Made by a program: the position numbers and the translations under genes | Source: Paracidovorax konjaci | GTDB lineage: Bacteria > Pseudomonadota > Gammaproteobacteria > Burkholderiales > Burkholderiaceae_C | Length of the DNA stretch: 64,000 bases | Assembly: GCF_900112675.1 (NCBI RefSeq) | Contig: NZ_FOMQ01000005.1 | Location: 124,001 to 188,000, forward strand | Direction of reading: 5' to 3' | In this document: in pieces, positions 8,801-16,557 of the stretch | How positions within the stretch are numbered: position 1 is the first letter of the stretch | How the letters are laid out: each line of letters opens with the position of its first letter | Notes under the pieces: model-generated | The model's input: only the letters and a program-made list of their open reading frames with translations | The model's database searches: none | What the model was told of the DNA's origin: nothing

Positions 8801-9655
8801 GAGGCCGGGCGGAGCCCCTTCGATCTCCACGACCGAGTGGGAGGACGACCGCGCGGGCGACGCCTCCTCTTGAATCTCCCCTCCGGCCGGGGCCTCGGGC
8901 AGCGAAGCGGGCGGCGGGTCCCGTGGTGCGTCTGCCAGTGGCCGCAGGTTCATCGCTTCCTGCCTCGCCAGGACTTTCTCCCGCTGGGCGGCTTTTTCCT
9001 TCTGGTCTTCCTTCGCCTTCTGCTTGCGTTCGGTGTAGATCTGCCTCAGCTCCTGGGCAGGCATGAAGTCATGGTAGGTCGGGACGGGGGGCGGGAGTGT
9101 TGCGATGTCCACCGCCGCCAGCAGCATCCCGACGTCCTTCACCCCGTCCACGTATTGCAGCTCATGCAGCCTGGCCAGCTCCGGGTTCGGCACGTGGACC
9201 GCGGAGGCTTGGGGCAGATCGGGCAGATCGGGCAGGTCCGCAAGCCGCGGTCCCTGCAGACGGGCGAGCCCCGCGCCCGGCGGTGGTTCCGATGGCCCGG
9301 CCGCGGGCCGGAAGCACGCGGTGGCGCTGCGGGTGAGCGCGCGGGCCGTGTCGGCCGACGGCACCAGCGCGCGGAAAGAGCCCGCGAAGCGGTTGGAGAT
9401 GCTGCGGCCCACGGCCCTGCCGTGCGGGTCCGCTCCCGGACGGTGTTCCGCGGGCAGGCTCGCGGGGGCGTGCGCACGGTGCCTGGACGCGTTGGACAGC
9501 AGCGACCGGATCGAGCCGGTCATGCGCTCCGAGAACGTGCGGCGCACGGCCCTGCCGGAATCGGAAGGGGTGGCGGAGGGGGCGGAAGGGCGGTCGCGCT
9601 CCAGAGAGGGATGGGAGGTGGCGCGGCGCTGGTCTGCGCCCGAAACGTTGGTCAC
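8783..9655 (-). CDS. Candidate type III secreted effector behind a PIP box
   Basis: A 290-residue protein whose family I do not recognise. The start is a GTG at 9655 with GGAG eight bases upstream. The first 50 residues hold nine Ser, are rich in Thr, Arg and Pro and poor in acidic residues, with no hydrophobic signal peptide: a type III secretion-like N-terminus. Residues 34-57 and 79-102 are an internal duplication (GRAV.R..S.R..GS.R.L with the same spacing, 12 of 24 identical). A charged, probably helical segment (about residues 205-240, rich in Lys, Glu and Gln) and a Pro-rich tail follow. Upstream is a perfect PIP box with a correctly spaced -10 box, so control by HrpX is expected. No enzymatic motif is visible. 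Its tail overlaps the LysR gene. Confidence 0.75.
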   Translation of the reverse strand: MTNVSGADQRRATSHPSLERDRPSAPSATPSDSGRAVRRTFSERMTGSIRSLLSNASRHRAHAPASLPAEHRPGADPHGRAVGRSISNRFAGSFRALVPSADTARALTRSATACFRPAAGPSEPPPGAGLARLQGPRLADLPDLPDLPQASAVHVPNPELARLHELQYVDGVKDVGMLLAAVDIATLPPPVPTYHDFMPAQELRQIYTERKQKAKEDQKEKAAQREKVLARQEAMNLRPLADAPRDPPPASLPEAPAGGEIQEEASPARSSSHSVVEIEGAPPGLSWWKP

Positions 9656-9681
9656 GGCAGGGACTCCGGGGAGGGGGCTCC

Positions 9682-9687
9682 AGCTTG
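9682..9687 (-). promoter_or_regulatory. -10 box of the PIP-box promoter
   Basis: CAAGCT on the minus strand fits the YANNNT -10 box of HrpX promoters and starts 30 bases after the PIP box, the spacing (30-32) described for functional boxes. About 26 bases then lead to the GTG start. Confidence 0.65.
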
Positions 9688-9717
9688 CCGGTTCCGGAGC
9701 GCACGCCGGCCCGCCTC

Positions 9718-9742
9718 GCGAAGCGCTGCGCCTGCCAGCGAA
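9718..9742 (-). promoter_or_regulatory. PIP box (HrpX binding site)
   Basis: Reading the minus strand, TTCGC (9742-9738), 15 bases, TTCGC (9722-9718): an exact match to the TTCGB-N15-TTCGB plant-inducible-promoter box. It lies in the 122-base gap between the livF stop and the effector candidate, 63 bases before the GTG start. Confidence 0.8.
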
Positions 9743-9777
9743 GTCCGGCGCGCCCGACCGATGGCGCACGCAACAGG

Positions 9778-10512
9778 CTAGACCCCGAGGAACGACGCGC
9801 GCAATGCGGCGTCCGCCGCGAACTGCGCCATCGGCCACTGGCCGCGCACTGCGCCGCGCTCCAGCACACAGGCCCGGTCGGCCACCGCCTCGGCGAACGG
9901 CAGGTTCTGCTCCGACAGCAGAATGCCCACGCCCTGCGCCTTGAGCCGCAGGATGGCGCCGGCCATCTGTTCGACGACCACGGGCGCCACGCCTTCGGAG
10001 GGCTCGTCCAGCAGCACCACGAGCGGCTGGCCCATGAGCGTGCGCGCCACGGTGAGCATCTGCTGCTCGCCGCCGCTCATGCGCCCGCCCGGGCGCCGCG
10101 GCATCTCGCCCAGGTTCGGGAAGAGCGCGAACAGCGCCTCGGGCGTCCACACGGGCGCGGCGGTGCCGTCGGGCCAACGGCGCGGCGGCTGCCGGCCCAC
10201 GTCCAGGTTCTCCAGCACCGTGAGGTCGGTGAAGATGCGGCGGTCCTCGGGCACGTAGCCCAGGCCCGCCCGCGCGATGCGGTAGGGCGGCAGTGCGGAG
10301 ACGTCGCGGCCCAGCAGGCGCACCGTGCCCTCGCGCCGCGCGATCAGCCCCGCGATCGCCTTGAGCGTGGTGGACTTGCCCGCGCCGTTGCGCCCCATGA
10401 GCGCCACCACTTCGCCGCGGCCCACCTCCAGCGCCACGCCGTCCAGGATCTGCGCGGCGCCGTACCAAGCGCATAGCCCCTCGACCTGCAGAAGCGGCGG
10501 CGGCGCGCTCAT
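9778..10512 (-). CDS. livF: Branched-chain amino acid ABC transporter ATPase LivF
   Basis: A 244-residue ABC ATPase. Walker A is GRNGAGKST, signature MSGGEQQMLTVARTLM, Walker B VVLLDEPSEGVAP, and the H-loop is replaced by the LivF-typical LLSEQNLPFA (Gln-Asn where His is usual in other families). The opening LLQVEGLCAWYGAAQILDGV and GYVPEDRRIF are LivF hallmarks. The ATG overlaps the livG stop in ATGA (10509-10512), so translation is coupled. It is the last gene of the binding protein - LivHM - LivG - LivF operon and would power uptake of branched-chain amino acids or related amides. Confidence 0.95.
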   Translation of the reverse strand: MSAPPPLLQVEGLCAWYGAAQILDGVALEVGRGEVVALMGRNGAGKSTTLKAIAGLIARREGTVRLLGRDVSALPPYRIARAGLGYVPEDRRIFTDLTVLENLDVGRQPPRRWPDGTAAPVWTPEALFALFPNLGEMPRRPGGRMSGGEQQMLTVARTLMGQPLVVLLDEPSEGVAPVVVEQMAGAILRLKAQGVGILLSEQNLPFAEAVADRACVLERGAVRGQWPMAQFAADAALRASFLGV

Positions 10513-11282
10513 GACGCGGCCTCCGCGCGCGCCTGGGCCAGCCGCCCGCTGCCCAGGTAGGCGGCCTGCACGCGTGCATCGGCCTGGATCGCGGCGGGCG
10601 GCCCTTCGGCCAGCAGCCGGCCGCGCACCAGCACCAGCACCCGGTCGGCATGCCGGAACACGACGTCCATGCTGTGCTCGGTGAACAGCACCCCCATGCG
10701 GCGTTCGGTGGCCAGCGCGCGCGTGAGCGCCATGAGCGACTGGCGCTCGGCCGGCGCCATGCCGGCCGTGGGCTCGTCCATCAGCAGCAGCTGCGGGCCG
10801 TGGGCGAGGGCCATCGCCAGCTCCACGCGCTTCACGTCGCCATAGGCCAGTTCGCGGCAGGGCCGGTCGGCCTGTGCGCGCAGGCCCAGGCGCTCCAGCA
10901 GGGCCAGCGCGTCGTCCGGCCGGTGGTCGGTGGCGCGGCGCCAGAAGCGGAACACCCGGCCATCGGCCGCGAGCAGCGCCATCTGCACGTTCTGCAGCAC
11001 GCTGAGCGAGGCGAAGGTCTCGGCGATCTGGAACGTGCGCCCCACGCCCCGGCGCCAGATGGCGCGCGGCGGCAGGCCGGTGATGTCGCGCCCCGCCAGG
11101 CGCACCGTGCCCGCATCGGGCGCGAGCTGGCCGCCCACCAGGTTGAAGGTGGTGGACTTGCCCGCGCCGTTGGGCCCGATGAGCGCGAGCAGCTCGCCCG
11201 GCGCCACCGTGAACCCCACGCCATCCACCGCCTGCACCCCCCCGAAGGCCTTGGCGAGGCCGCGCACTTCGAGCAGGCTCAT
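10509..11282 (-). CDS. livG: Branched-chain amino acid ABC transporter ATPase LivG
   Basis: A 257-residue ABC ATPase. Walker A is GPNGAGKSTTFNLVGG, the family-typical VGRTFQIAETFASLSVLQNV follows, the signature region is the degenerate LAYGDVKRVELAMALAHGP, Walker B is LLLMDEPTAGMAP and the H-loop LFTEHSMDVVF. The Tyr-Gly-Asp in the signature instead of LSGG departs from the canonical motif and is seen in some LivG-like proteins. Stop and start codons overlap those of neighbours on both sides (ATGA at 11279-11282 and 10509-10512), so the operon is translationally coupled. Confidence 0.95.
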   Translation of the reverse strand: MSLLEVRGLAKAFGGVQAVDGVGFTVAPGELLALIGPNGAGKSTTFNLVGGQLAPDAGTVRLAGRDITGLPPRAIWRRGVGRTFQIAETFASLSVLQNVQMALLAADGRVFRFWRRATDHRPDDALALLERLGLRAQADRPCRELAYGDVKRVELAMALAHGPQLLLMDEPTAGMAPAERQSLMALTRALATERRMGVLFTEHSMDVVFRHADRVLVLVRGRLLAEGPPAAIQADARVQAAYLGSGRLAQARAEAAS

Positions 11283-13165
11283 GGCGCGGCCTTCCGGCGC
11301 CGCGGCAGCGCGCCCGCGATGCCCCGCGGAAACAGCAGCACCAGCGCCAGCAGCGTGCCGCCGAGCACGGCGCGCCAGTAGTCGGTCTCGCGCGCGAGCG
11401 TGTCGTGCAGCCCCGTGAACACGGCCGCACCCACGAGCGGCCCGGCCAGCGACTGCACGCCGCCCAGCAGCACCATCACGAGGCCGTCCACCGACCGGCC
11501 GACCGAGAGCGCTTCGGGCGAGACGCCGCCCTTGGAGAGCGCGTACAGCGCGCCGGCCAGCCCGGCGGCCATGCCCATCGCGACGAAGGCCGCCCACTGC
11601 AGGCGCCGCACGTCGATGCCGATCGCATCGGCCCGCAGCGCCGAATCGCGCGCGGCGCGCAGCGCCATGCCGAAGGGCGCATGCAGGAGGCGCCGCAGCC
11701 ACCACACGCCGCCCGCCACGCAGGCCAGCGTGAGCAGGTAGAAGGCCGGCCCGCGGGCCAGCCAGCCCTCGGGCCACACGCCCGTGATGCCGTTGCTGCC
11801 GCCGGTGACGGCGTCCCACTGGAAGGCGATGGCCCAGGAAATCTGCGCGAACGCGAGCGTGAGCATGGCCAGGTACACCCCCGAGAGCCGCACGCAGAAC
11901 CAGCCGTAGACCACGGCGAAGAGCCCCGCCGCCACGGGCGCGAGCGGCAGCGCGGCCGCCGCCGGCAGGCCCGCCGCGCGCACCAGCAGCGCCACGGCAT
12001 ACGCGCCGACCCCGAAATACGCCGCGTGGCCGAACGAATGCAGGCCCGCGGGCCCCATCAGCGCGTGCAGGCTGGCGGCGAAGAGCGCCGCCACGAGCAC
12101 GTCCTGCGCGAGCACCGTGGCGTAGGGCCAGGCGCCGGCGGCGAGCGGCAGCAGCGCCAGAGCCGCGACCAGCACTGCCCAGCCCGCCCGCGCGGCACCG
12201 CGGGCGGATGCCGCGGGCGGCGCCTCCCCGCCCGCGTCGCCCGCCACGCGCTGCGGCACCTGGGCGCGCCCCAGCAGCCCCCAGGGCCGCCAGACCAGCA
12301 CGGCCGCCATCACGAGGAATTCGACCACCAGCGTCAGCTTGGAGAACGACACGGCCACGCCCGCGATCTCCACCACGCCGAGCCAGATGCAGACCGCCTT
12401 GAGCTGCGCGACGAGCAGCGCGGCCACGAAGGCGCCGGGCAGCGAGCCCATGCCGCCCACGACGACCACCACGAAGGCCGAGCCGATGGTGTTCAGGTCC
12501 ATCTCCAGGTTCGCGGGCTCGCGCGGCAGCTGCAGCGCGCCGCCCAGCCCGGCCAGCAGCGCGCCGAGCGCGAACACCGAGGTGAACAGCCACGCCTGGT
12601 TCACGCCCAGGGCGCCCACCATCTCGCGGTCCTGCGTGGCCGCGCGCAGCAGCGTGCCCCAGCGCGTGCGGTGCAGCAGCAGCCACAGCAGCGCCAGCAC
12701 CACCGGCCCCACGGCGATCAGGAACAGGTCGTACGCCGGGAAGCGCCGGCCCAGCAGGTCCACGGCGCCCTCCAGCCCCGGCGCACGCGGGCCGAACAGT
12801 TCCTCGGGCCCGAAGGCCCAGAGCACGGCATCCTTGATGACCAGCACCAGCGCGAAGGTGGCCAGCAGCTGGAACAGCTCCGGCGCGCGGTAGATGCGGC
12901 GCAGCACCGCCATCTCGACCACCGCGCCCAGCAGCCCGACGGCCAGTGGCGCAAGCAGCAGCGCCGGCCAGAAACCGAGGGTGCCGCCCAGGCGCTCCAC
13001 CAGCGCATAGGCAGCGTAGAGGCCGAGCATCGTGAACGAGCCGTGCGCGAAATTGACGATGCGCGTCACGCCGAAGATGAGCGACAGCCCCGCCGCCACG
13101 AGGAACAGCGTGGAGGCGCCCGCCAGCCCGTTCAGCAGCTGGAGCGCGAGGCCGGAGAGGTCCAT
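11279..13165 (-). CDS. Fused LivH-LivM branched-chain amino acid permease
   Basis: A 628-residue polytopic membrane protein in which the two permease subunits form one chain. Residues 1 to about 290 are LivH-like (AAGLSLIFGVTRIVNFAHGS near the N-terminus, GGMGSLPGAFVAALL near its end). A short soluble linker (about residues 300-325, Ala/Gly/Pro-rich) leads to the LivM-like half with LHSFGHAAYFGVGAYAVALL, LSGVYLAMLTLAFAQI, TGGSNGITGV and LLGGVQSLAGPLVGA. LivH and LivM are usually separate genes, each of roughly 300 residues, so the length equals their sum. The ATG at 13165 was chosen over an upstream in-frame start because it opens on the first hydrophobic helix, 22 bases after the binding-protein stop. 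Confidence 0.93.
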   Translation of the reverse strand: MDLSGLALQLLNGLAGASTLFLVAAGLSLIFGVTRIVNFAHGSFTMLGLYAAYALVERLGGTLGFWPALLLAPLAVGLLGAVVEMAVLRRIYRAPELFQLLATFALVLVIKDAVLWAFGPEELFGPRAPGLEGAVDLLGRRFPAYDLFLIAVGPVVLALLWLLLHRTRWGTLLRAATQDREMVGALGVNQAWLFTSVFALGALLAGLGGALQLPREPANLEMDLNTIGSAFVVVVVGGMGSLPGAFVAALLVAQLKAVCIWLGVVEIAGVAVSFSKLTLVVEFLVMAAVLVWRPWGLLGRAQVPQRVAGDAGGEAPPAASARGAARAGWAVLVAALALLPLAAGAWPYATVLAQDVLVAALFAASLHALMGPAGLHSFGHAAYFGVGAYAVALLVRAAGLPAAAALPLAPVAAGLFAVVYGWFCVRLSGVYLAMLTLAFAQISWAIAFQWDAVTGGSNGITGVWPEGWLARGPAFYLLTLACVAGGVWWLRRLLHAPFGMALRAARDSALRADAIGIDVRRLQWAAFVAMGMAAGLAGALYALSKGGVSPEALSVGRSVDGLVMVLLGGVQSLAGPLVGAAVFTGLHDTLARETDYWRAVLGGTLLALVLLFPRGIAGALPRRRKAAP

Positions 13166-13187
13166 GCGGCGCGGGCGCGGTGCGCGG

Positions 13188-14387
13188 TCAGTCCGCGGCC
13201 TTGCGCAGCGCCTTGACCTCGGCGTCGGAGGGCTGGAACTTCGCCCCATCCTGGTAGCGGAAGTCCACCATCACGCCCTTGCCGCCCTGGTTCTTCGTGC
13301 GGCCCACGTAGGCGCCCATGGTGGACTGGTGGTCCTGCGCGCGGTAGGTGATGGGGCCGAACGGCGTGGAGACCTCCAGGCCGCGGAAAGCGGCGATGAG
13401 CTTTTCGGTGTCGGCGGAGCCGCCCGTCTTGCGCAGCCCCGCCGCGATCGACTGGATCGCGTTGTAGCCCACGATGGAGCCGGCGCGCGGCGTGTCCTTG
13501 AAACGCGACCGGTAGGCCTCCAGGAAGGCCTGGTGCTCGGGCGTGGCGATGCCGTACCAGGGGTAGCCGGTGACGATCCAGCCGTCCGGCGCGTCGCCCT
13601 TGAGCGGATCGAGGTACTCGGGCTCGCCCGAGAGCAGGCTCACCACGCCGCGCCCCTCGAAGAGCCCGCGCGTCCGGCCTTCGCGCACGAAGCGCGCGAG
13701 GTCGGACGCGAACAGCACGTTGAAGATCGCATCGGGCTTGGCGTCCGCCAGGGCCTGCACCACGCTGCCGGCGTCCACCTTGCCGAGCGGCACGGCCTGC
13801 TCGGCCACGAACTCCACGCCGGGCTGCGCGGCCGCCAGCAGCTTCTTGAAGGTGGCCACCGCCGACTGGCCGTATTCGTAGTTGGGGTACACGATGGCCC
13901 AGCGCTTTTTCCGCAGCGCCGCCGCCTCGGGCACCAGCATCGCCACCTGCATGTAGGTGGAAGGGCGCAGGCGGAAGGTGTAACGGTTGCCGTTCTCCCA
14001 GACGATCTTGTCGGTGAGCGGCTCGGCCGCCAGGAAGAACACCTTGCGCTGGCGTGCGAAGTCGGTGAGGGCCAGCCCCACGTGCGAGAGGAAGCTGCCC
14101 GTGAGCACCTGCACCCGTTCGCGCGCGAGCAGTTCCTCGGCCGCGCGCACGGCGTCGCCGGGGTTGCCGTTGTCGTCGCGCGTGACCAGTTCGAGCTTCG
14201 CGCCGCCGATGCCGCCGGCCGCGTTGACCTGGCCGACGGCCAGCTCCATGCCCTTGCGGTAGGGCTCCAGGAAGGCCGGCTGGGCCTTGTAGCTGTTGAT
14301 CTCACCGATCTTGATCGTGCCCTGGGCGTGGGCCAGGGAGGCGGCGAGGCCGAGGGCGGCCAGGAGGAAGCGGGCGGGTCGGAGCAT
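13188..14387 (-). CDS. Branched-chain amino acid type ABC binding protein
   Basis: A 399-residue periplasmic binding protein and first gene of the liv-type operon. The signal peptide FLLAALGLAASLAHA precedes QGTIKIGEINSYKAQPAF. Family features are VGQVNAAGGIGGAKLELV, TGSFLSHVGLAL and VYPNYEYGQSAVATFKK. The opening SYKAQPAFLEPYRKGMEL is unlike classic LivK and resembles receptors for amides, aromatics or other non-leucine ligands, so the transporter's substrate is uncertain. Start ATG at 14387 has only a weak AGG upstream. The promoter must lie in the 194-base gap shared with the divergent fpr gene. Confidence 0.92.
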   Translation of the reverse strand: MLRPARFLLAALGLAASLAHAQGTIKIGEINSYKAQPAFLEPYRKGMELAVGQVNAAGGIGGAKLELVTRDDNGNPGDAVRAAEELLARERVQVLTGSFLSHVGLALTDFARQRKVFFLAAEPLTDKIVWENGNRYTFRLRPSTYMQVAMLVPEAAALRKKRWAIVYPNYEYGQSAVATFKKLLAAAQPGVEFVAEQAVPLGKVDAGSVVQALADAKPDAIFNVLFASDLARFVREGRTRGLFEGRGVVSLLSGEPEYLDPLKGDAPDGWIVTGYPWYGIATPEHQAFLEAYRSRFKDTPRAGSIVGYNAIQSIAAGLRKTGGSADTEKLIAAFRGLEVSTPFGPITYRAQDHQSTMGAYVGRTKNQGGKGVMVDFRYQDGAKFQPSDAEVKALRKAAD

Positions 14388-14581
14388 GGGCAAACCTGAT
14401 TTCCGAATGACGTTCTGCGGGCTTGAAATGTACCTGCCGTCCGGGTTTGTCCGACAATGCGGGGGTTTGCCCGCTTGGCAGGGGGCAGCCAGGGTGCCCA
14501 CGAGGCAGTCCGCACGAGCCACCGGCCCTGCCCTTGAAGGCCACGCGCCCCTCCCGTCTTTCACTTTCCTGCCATCCATCC

Positions 14582-15355
14582 ATGAGTGCATTCAACGAAG
14601 AGCGAGTCCTCACCGTCCACCACTGGACCGACCGCCTGTTCTCCTTCACCACCACGCGCGACACCTCGCTGCGGTTCTCCAACGGCCACTTCACGATGAT
14701 CGGCCTCCGGGTGGACGGCAAACCGCTGCTGCGGGCCTACAGCATCGCCAGCGCCAACTACGAAGAACACCTGGAGTTCCTCTCCATCAAGGTGCCCGAC
14801 GGCCCGCTCACCTCGCGCCTGCAGAACATCCAGGTGGGCGACAGCATCGTGGTGGGCCGCAAGCCCACCGGCACGCTGCTCATCGACTACCTGCTGCCGG
14901 CCAAGCGCCTCTACCTGATCTCCACCGGCACGGGCCTGGCGCCGTTCCTCTCGGTGATCCGCGACCCCGACACCTACGAGAAGTTCGAGGAAGTGGTGCT
15001 GGTGCACGGCGTGCGCCAGGTGAACGAGCTGGCCTACCACGACTTCGTCACGCAGGAGCTGCCCCGGCACGAGTTCCTGGGCGAGACGGTCTCCCGGCAG
15101 CTCAAGTACTACCCCACGGTCACGCGCGAGCCCTTCCGCAACCAGGGCCGCATCAACGACCTCATCGAAAGCGGCAAGCTGTTCACCGACCTGGGCGTGC
15201 CCCCGCTCGACCCGCTGGTGGACCGCGTGATGCTCTGCGGCAGCCCCGAGATGCTGGCCTCGCTCAAGGCCATCCTCGAAAAGCGCGATTTCGAAGAGGG
15301 CAACACCACCAAGCCCGGCGACTTCGTGATCGAGCGCGCCTTCGTCGAGAAGTGA
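14582..15355 (+). CDS. fpr: Ferredoxin/flavodoxin-NADP+ reductase
   Basis: A 257-residue FAD protein moving electrons between NADPH and ferredoxin or flavodoxin. FAD binding is by RAYSIASAN (about residues 50-58), NADP binding by LISTGTGLAPFLSV (about residues 117-130), and the C-terminus ends RAFVEK, the subclass hallmark in which the terminal residues cover the flavin. Length fits bacterial Fpr (about 250-260). The start ATG at 14582 lies in a CATCCATCCATG run without a clear Shine-Dalgarno. It is monocistronic: the next gene is convergent. In many proteobacteria fpr is induced by oxidative stress; no SoxR or FinR box is evident here. Confidence 0.95.
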   Translation: MSAFNEERVLTVHHWTDRLFSFTTTRDTSLRFSNGHFTMIGLRVDGKPLLRAYSIASANYEEHLEFLSIKVPDGPLTSRLQNIQVGDSIVVGRKPTGTLLIDYLLPAKRLYLISTGTGLAPFLSVIRDPDTYEKFEEVVLVHGVRQVNELAYHDFVTQELPRHEFLGETVSRQLKYYPTVTREPFRNQGRINDLIESGKLFTDLGVPPLDPLVDRVMLCGSPEMLASLKAILEKRDFEEGNTTKPGDFVIERAFVEK

Positions 15356-15425
15356 CGCACCCCCGGCGGTCAGTGGGCCAGGAAGGCTCGCCTGCCCGCC
15401 CGGTTGGAACCTTGGAGTCTTTTTG

Positions 15426-15479
15426 CCTCCATGCCGCCGTATCCATTGAATAGTTTGCTACATATTCAATAGCAAATAT
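15426..15479 (+). repeat. Intergenic repeat, copy B
   Basis: Contains CCATGCCGCCG, then ATTGAATA (15445-15452), TTTGCTA, TATTCAAT and (T)AGCAAA. The first and third segments pair over eight bases, the second and fourth over seven, in interleaved order. It lies between the convergent fpr and glycine-zipper genes. Confidence 0.85.
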
Positions 15480-15497
15480 CCTGGGGCGCAGCCCCCA

Positions 15498-15526
15498 TGA
15501 AAACGGGCGGCCCGCAGGCCGCCCGT
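15498..15526 (-). terminator. Intrinsic terminator of the glycine-zipper gene
   Basis: On the minus strand a perfect ten-base-pair stem (ACGGGCGGCC / GGCCGCCCGT, loop TGCG, 15503-15526) is followed immediately by TTTTC. It lies about 60 bases after the gene's stop. Confidence 0.8.
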
Positions 15527-15584
15527 CCGGGTGGAAAACGCCGCGGCGCGCCGGCGGCAGGGCTGCCGCACGCGCCGGGTGCCG

Positions 15585-16385
15585 TCAATAGCCGTTGTCG
15601 ACCACGCGCACCGACTGCGGCGCCTGGGCGTAGCCGCCGCCATAGCCGCCACCGTAGTTGCCGTTGTCCACGCGGAAGCTGCGGCCTTCCACCCGCACCG
15701 CCGTACCTTCGGCCACCGGCTGCGAACGGGTGAAGGTGCGCACCGCGCCATCGTCCATGCGCACGCGGATCTGGTAGGCCGTGGTCGTGCGGGTGCGCTG
15801 CTCCACGGTGTGGCCCAGGTAGCCGCCGCCCACGGCGCCCAGCACCGTGGCCGCCGTGCGGCCCGAACCCTTGCCCACCTGGTTGCCCAGCACGCCGCCG
15901 AGCACGCCGCCGGCCACCGCGCCGATGCCCGTGGCCGGCGCGGCCTGCTGGACGGCCTGCACGGATTCCACGCGGCCGCAGGTGGCGCACACGGGCGCCG
16001 CGGCGCGCTGCATGGCGACCGGCTGGCCCTGCGAGCCCGGGTAGTACGAAGAAGAAGGAGCCCCCTGCGCCGACCCCTGCGATGGGGCGCGCTGGGCGAT
16101 GTTCTGCGCCGGTGCCGGAGCGCGCGGAGCGGCATTGGCCACCGGGGCCTGCGTGCCCTGCGGCGCGAAAGCCGCGCCGGGAGCGCCGGCCAGCGGCTGG
16201 GCGGCATCGGGTGCCGCCGCGGTGGCCGCAGCGTCGGGCGACTGGCCGCGGTGCTGGACCGCCAGCGTGGCCCCGAGGGCGAGCACGCTGACACCCAGCG
16301 CGCCGATCGCAGCCCAGAGCCATTTCACCGAGGCACCGCCAGCGGCAGGGCCCGAATCGGAGTTGGAGCGGACAACGAGAGTCAT
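15585..16385 (-). CDS. Glycine-zipper 2TM domain protein, membrane anchored
   Basis: A 266-residue envelope protein. One membrane anchor (WLWAAIGALGVSVLALGATLA, about residues 24-44) is followed by a Pro/Ala/Gln-rich stalk, then CATCGRVESVQAVQ with a CxxC pair, and the glycine-zipper domain GIGAVAGGVLGGVLGNQVGKG plus VLGAVGGGYLGHTVEQ (about residues 150-190). A small beta-rich tail with YQIRVRMDDGAVRTFTRSQP ends in a Gly/Tyr repeat. Such proteins resemble SlyB/RcnB-type outer-membrane-associated lipoproteins, but here the anchor is not a lipobox. The ATG at 16385 has AAAGGGAAC as ribosome site. A strong terminator follows. Role in envelope integrity is inferred from the family only. Confidence 0.88.
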   Translation of the reverse strand: MTLVVRSNSDSGPAAGGASVKWLWAAIGALGVSVLALGATLAVQHRGQSPDAAATAAAPDAAQPLAGAPGAAFAPQGTQAPVANAAPRAPAPAQNIAQRAPSQGSAQGAPSSSYYPGSQGQPVAMQRAAAPVCATCGRVESVQAVQQAAPATGIGAVAGGVLGGVLGNQVGKGSGRTAATVLGAVGGGYLGHTVEQRTRTTTAYQIRVRMDDGAVRTFTRSQPVAEGTAVRVEGRSFRVDNGNYGGGYGGGYAQAPQSVRVVDNGY

Positions 16386-16557
16386 GGTGTTCCCTTTCTA
16401 TGGGTGTTATGCCCGCAGGGTACACGCAGCCCCGGTTCACATAACGCCCGGTTCTGTAAACACCGTAAAAAGCTGTAGAGCTGCCCGAATCCGTCCGACA
16501 GGTGCCCGGGTTTCCAGCCGTCAGCCCGCGGCCGGCACCCTCATCACAGTCGGCGCC

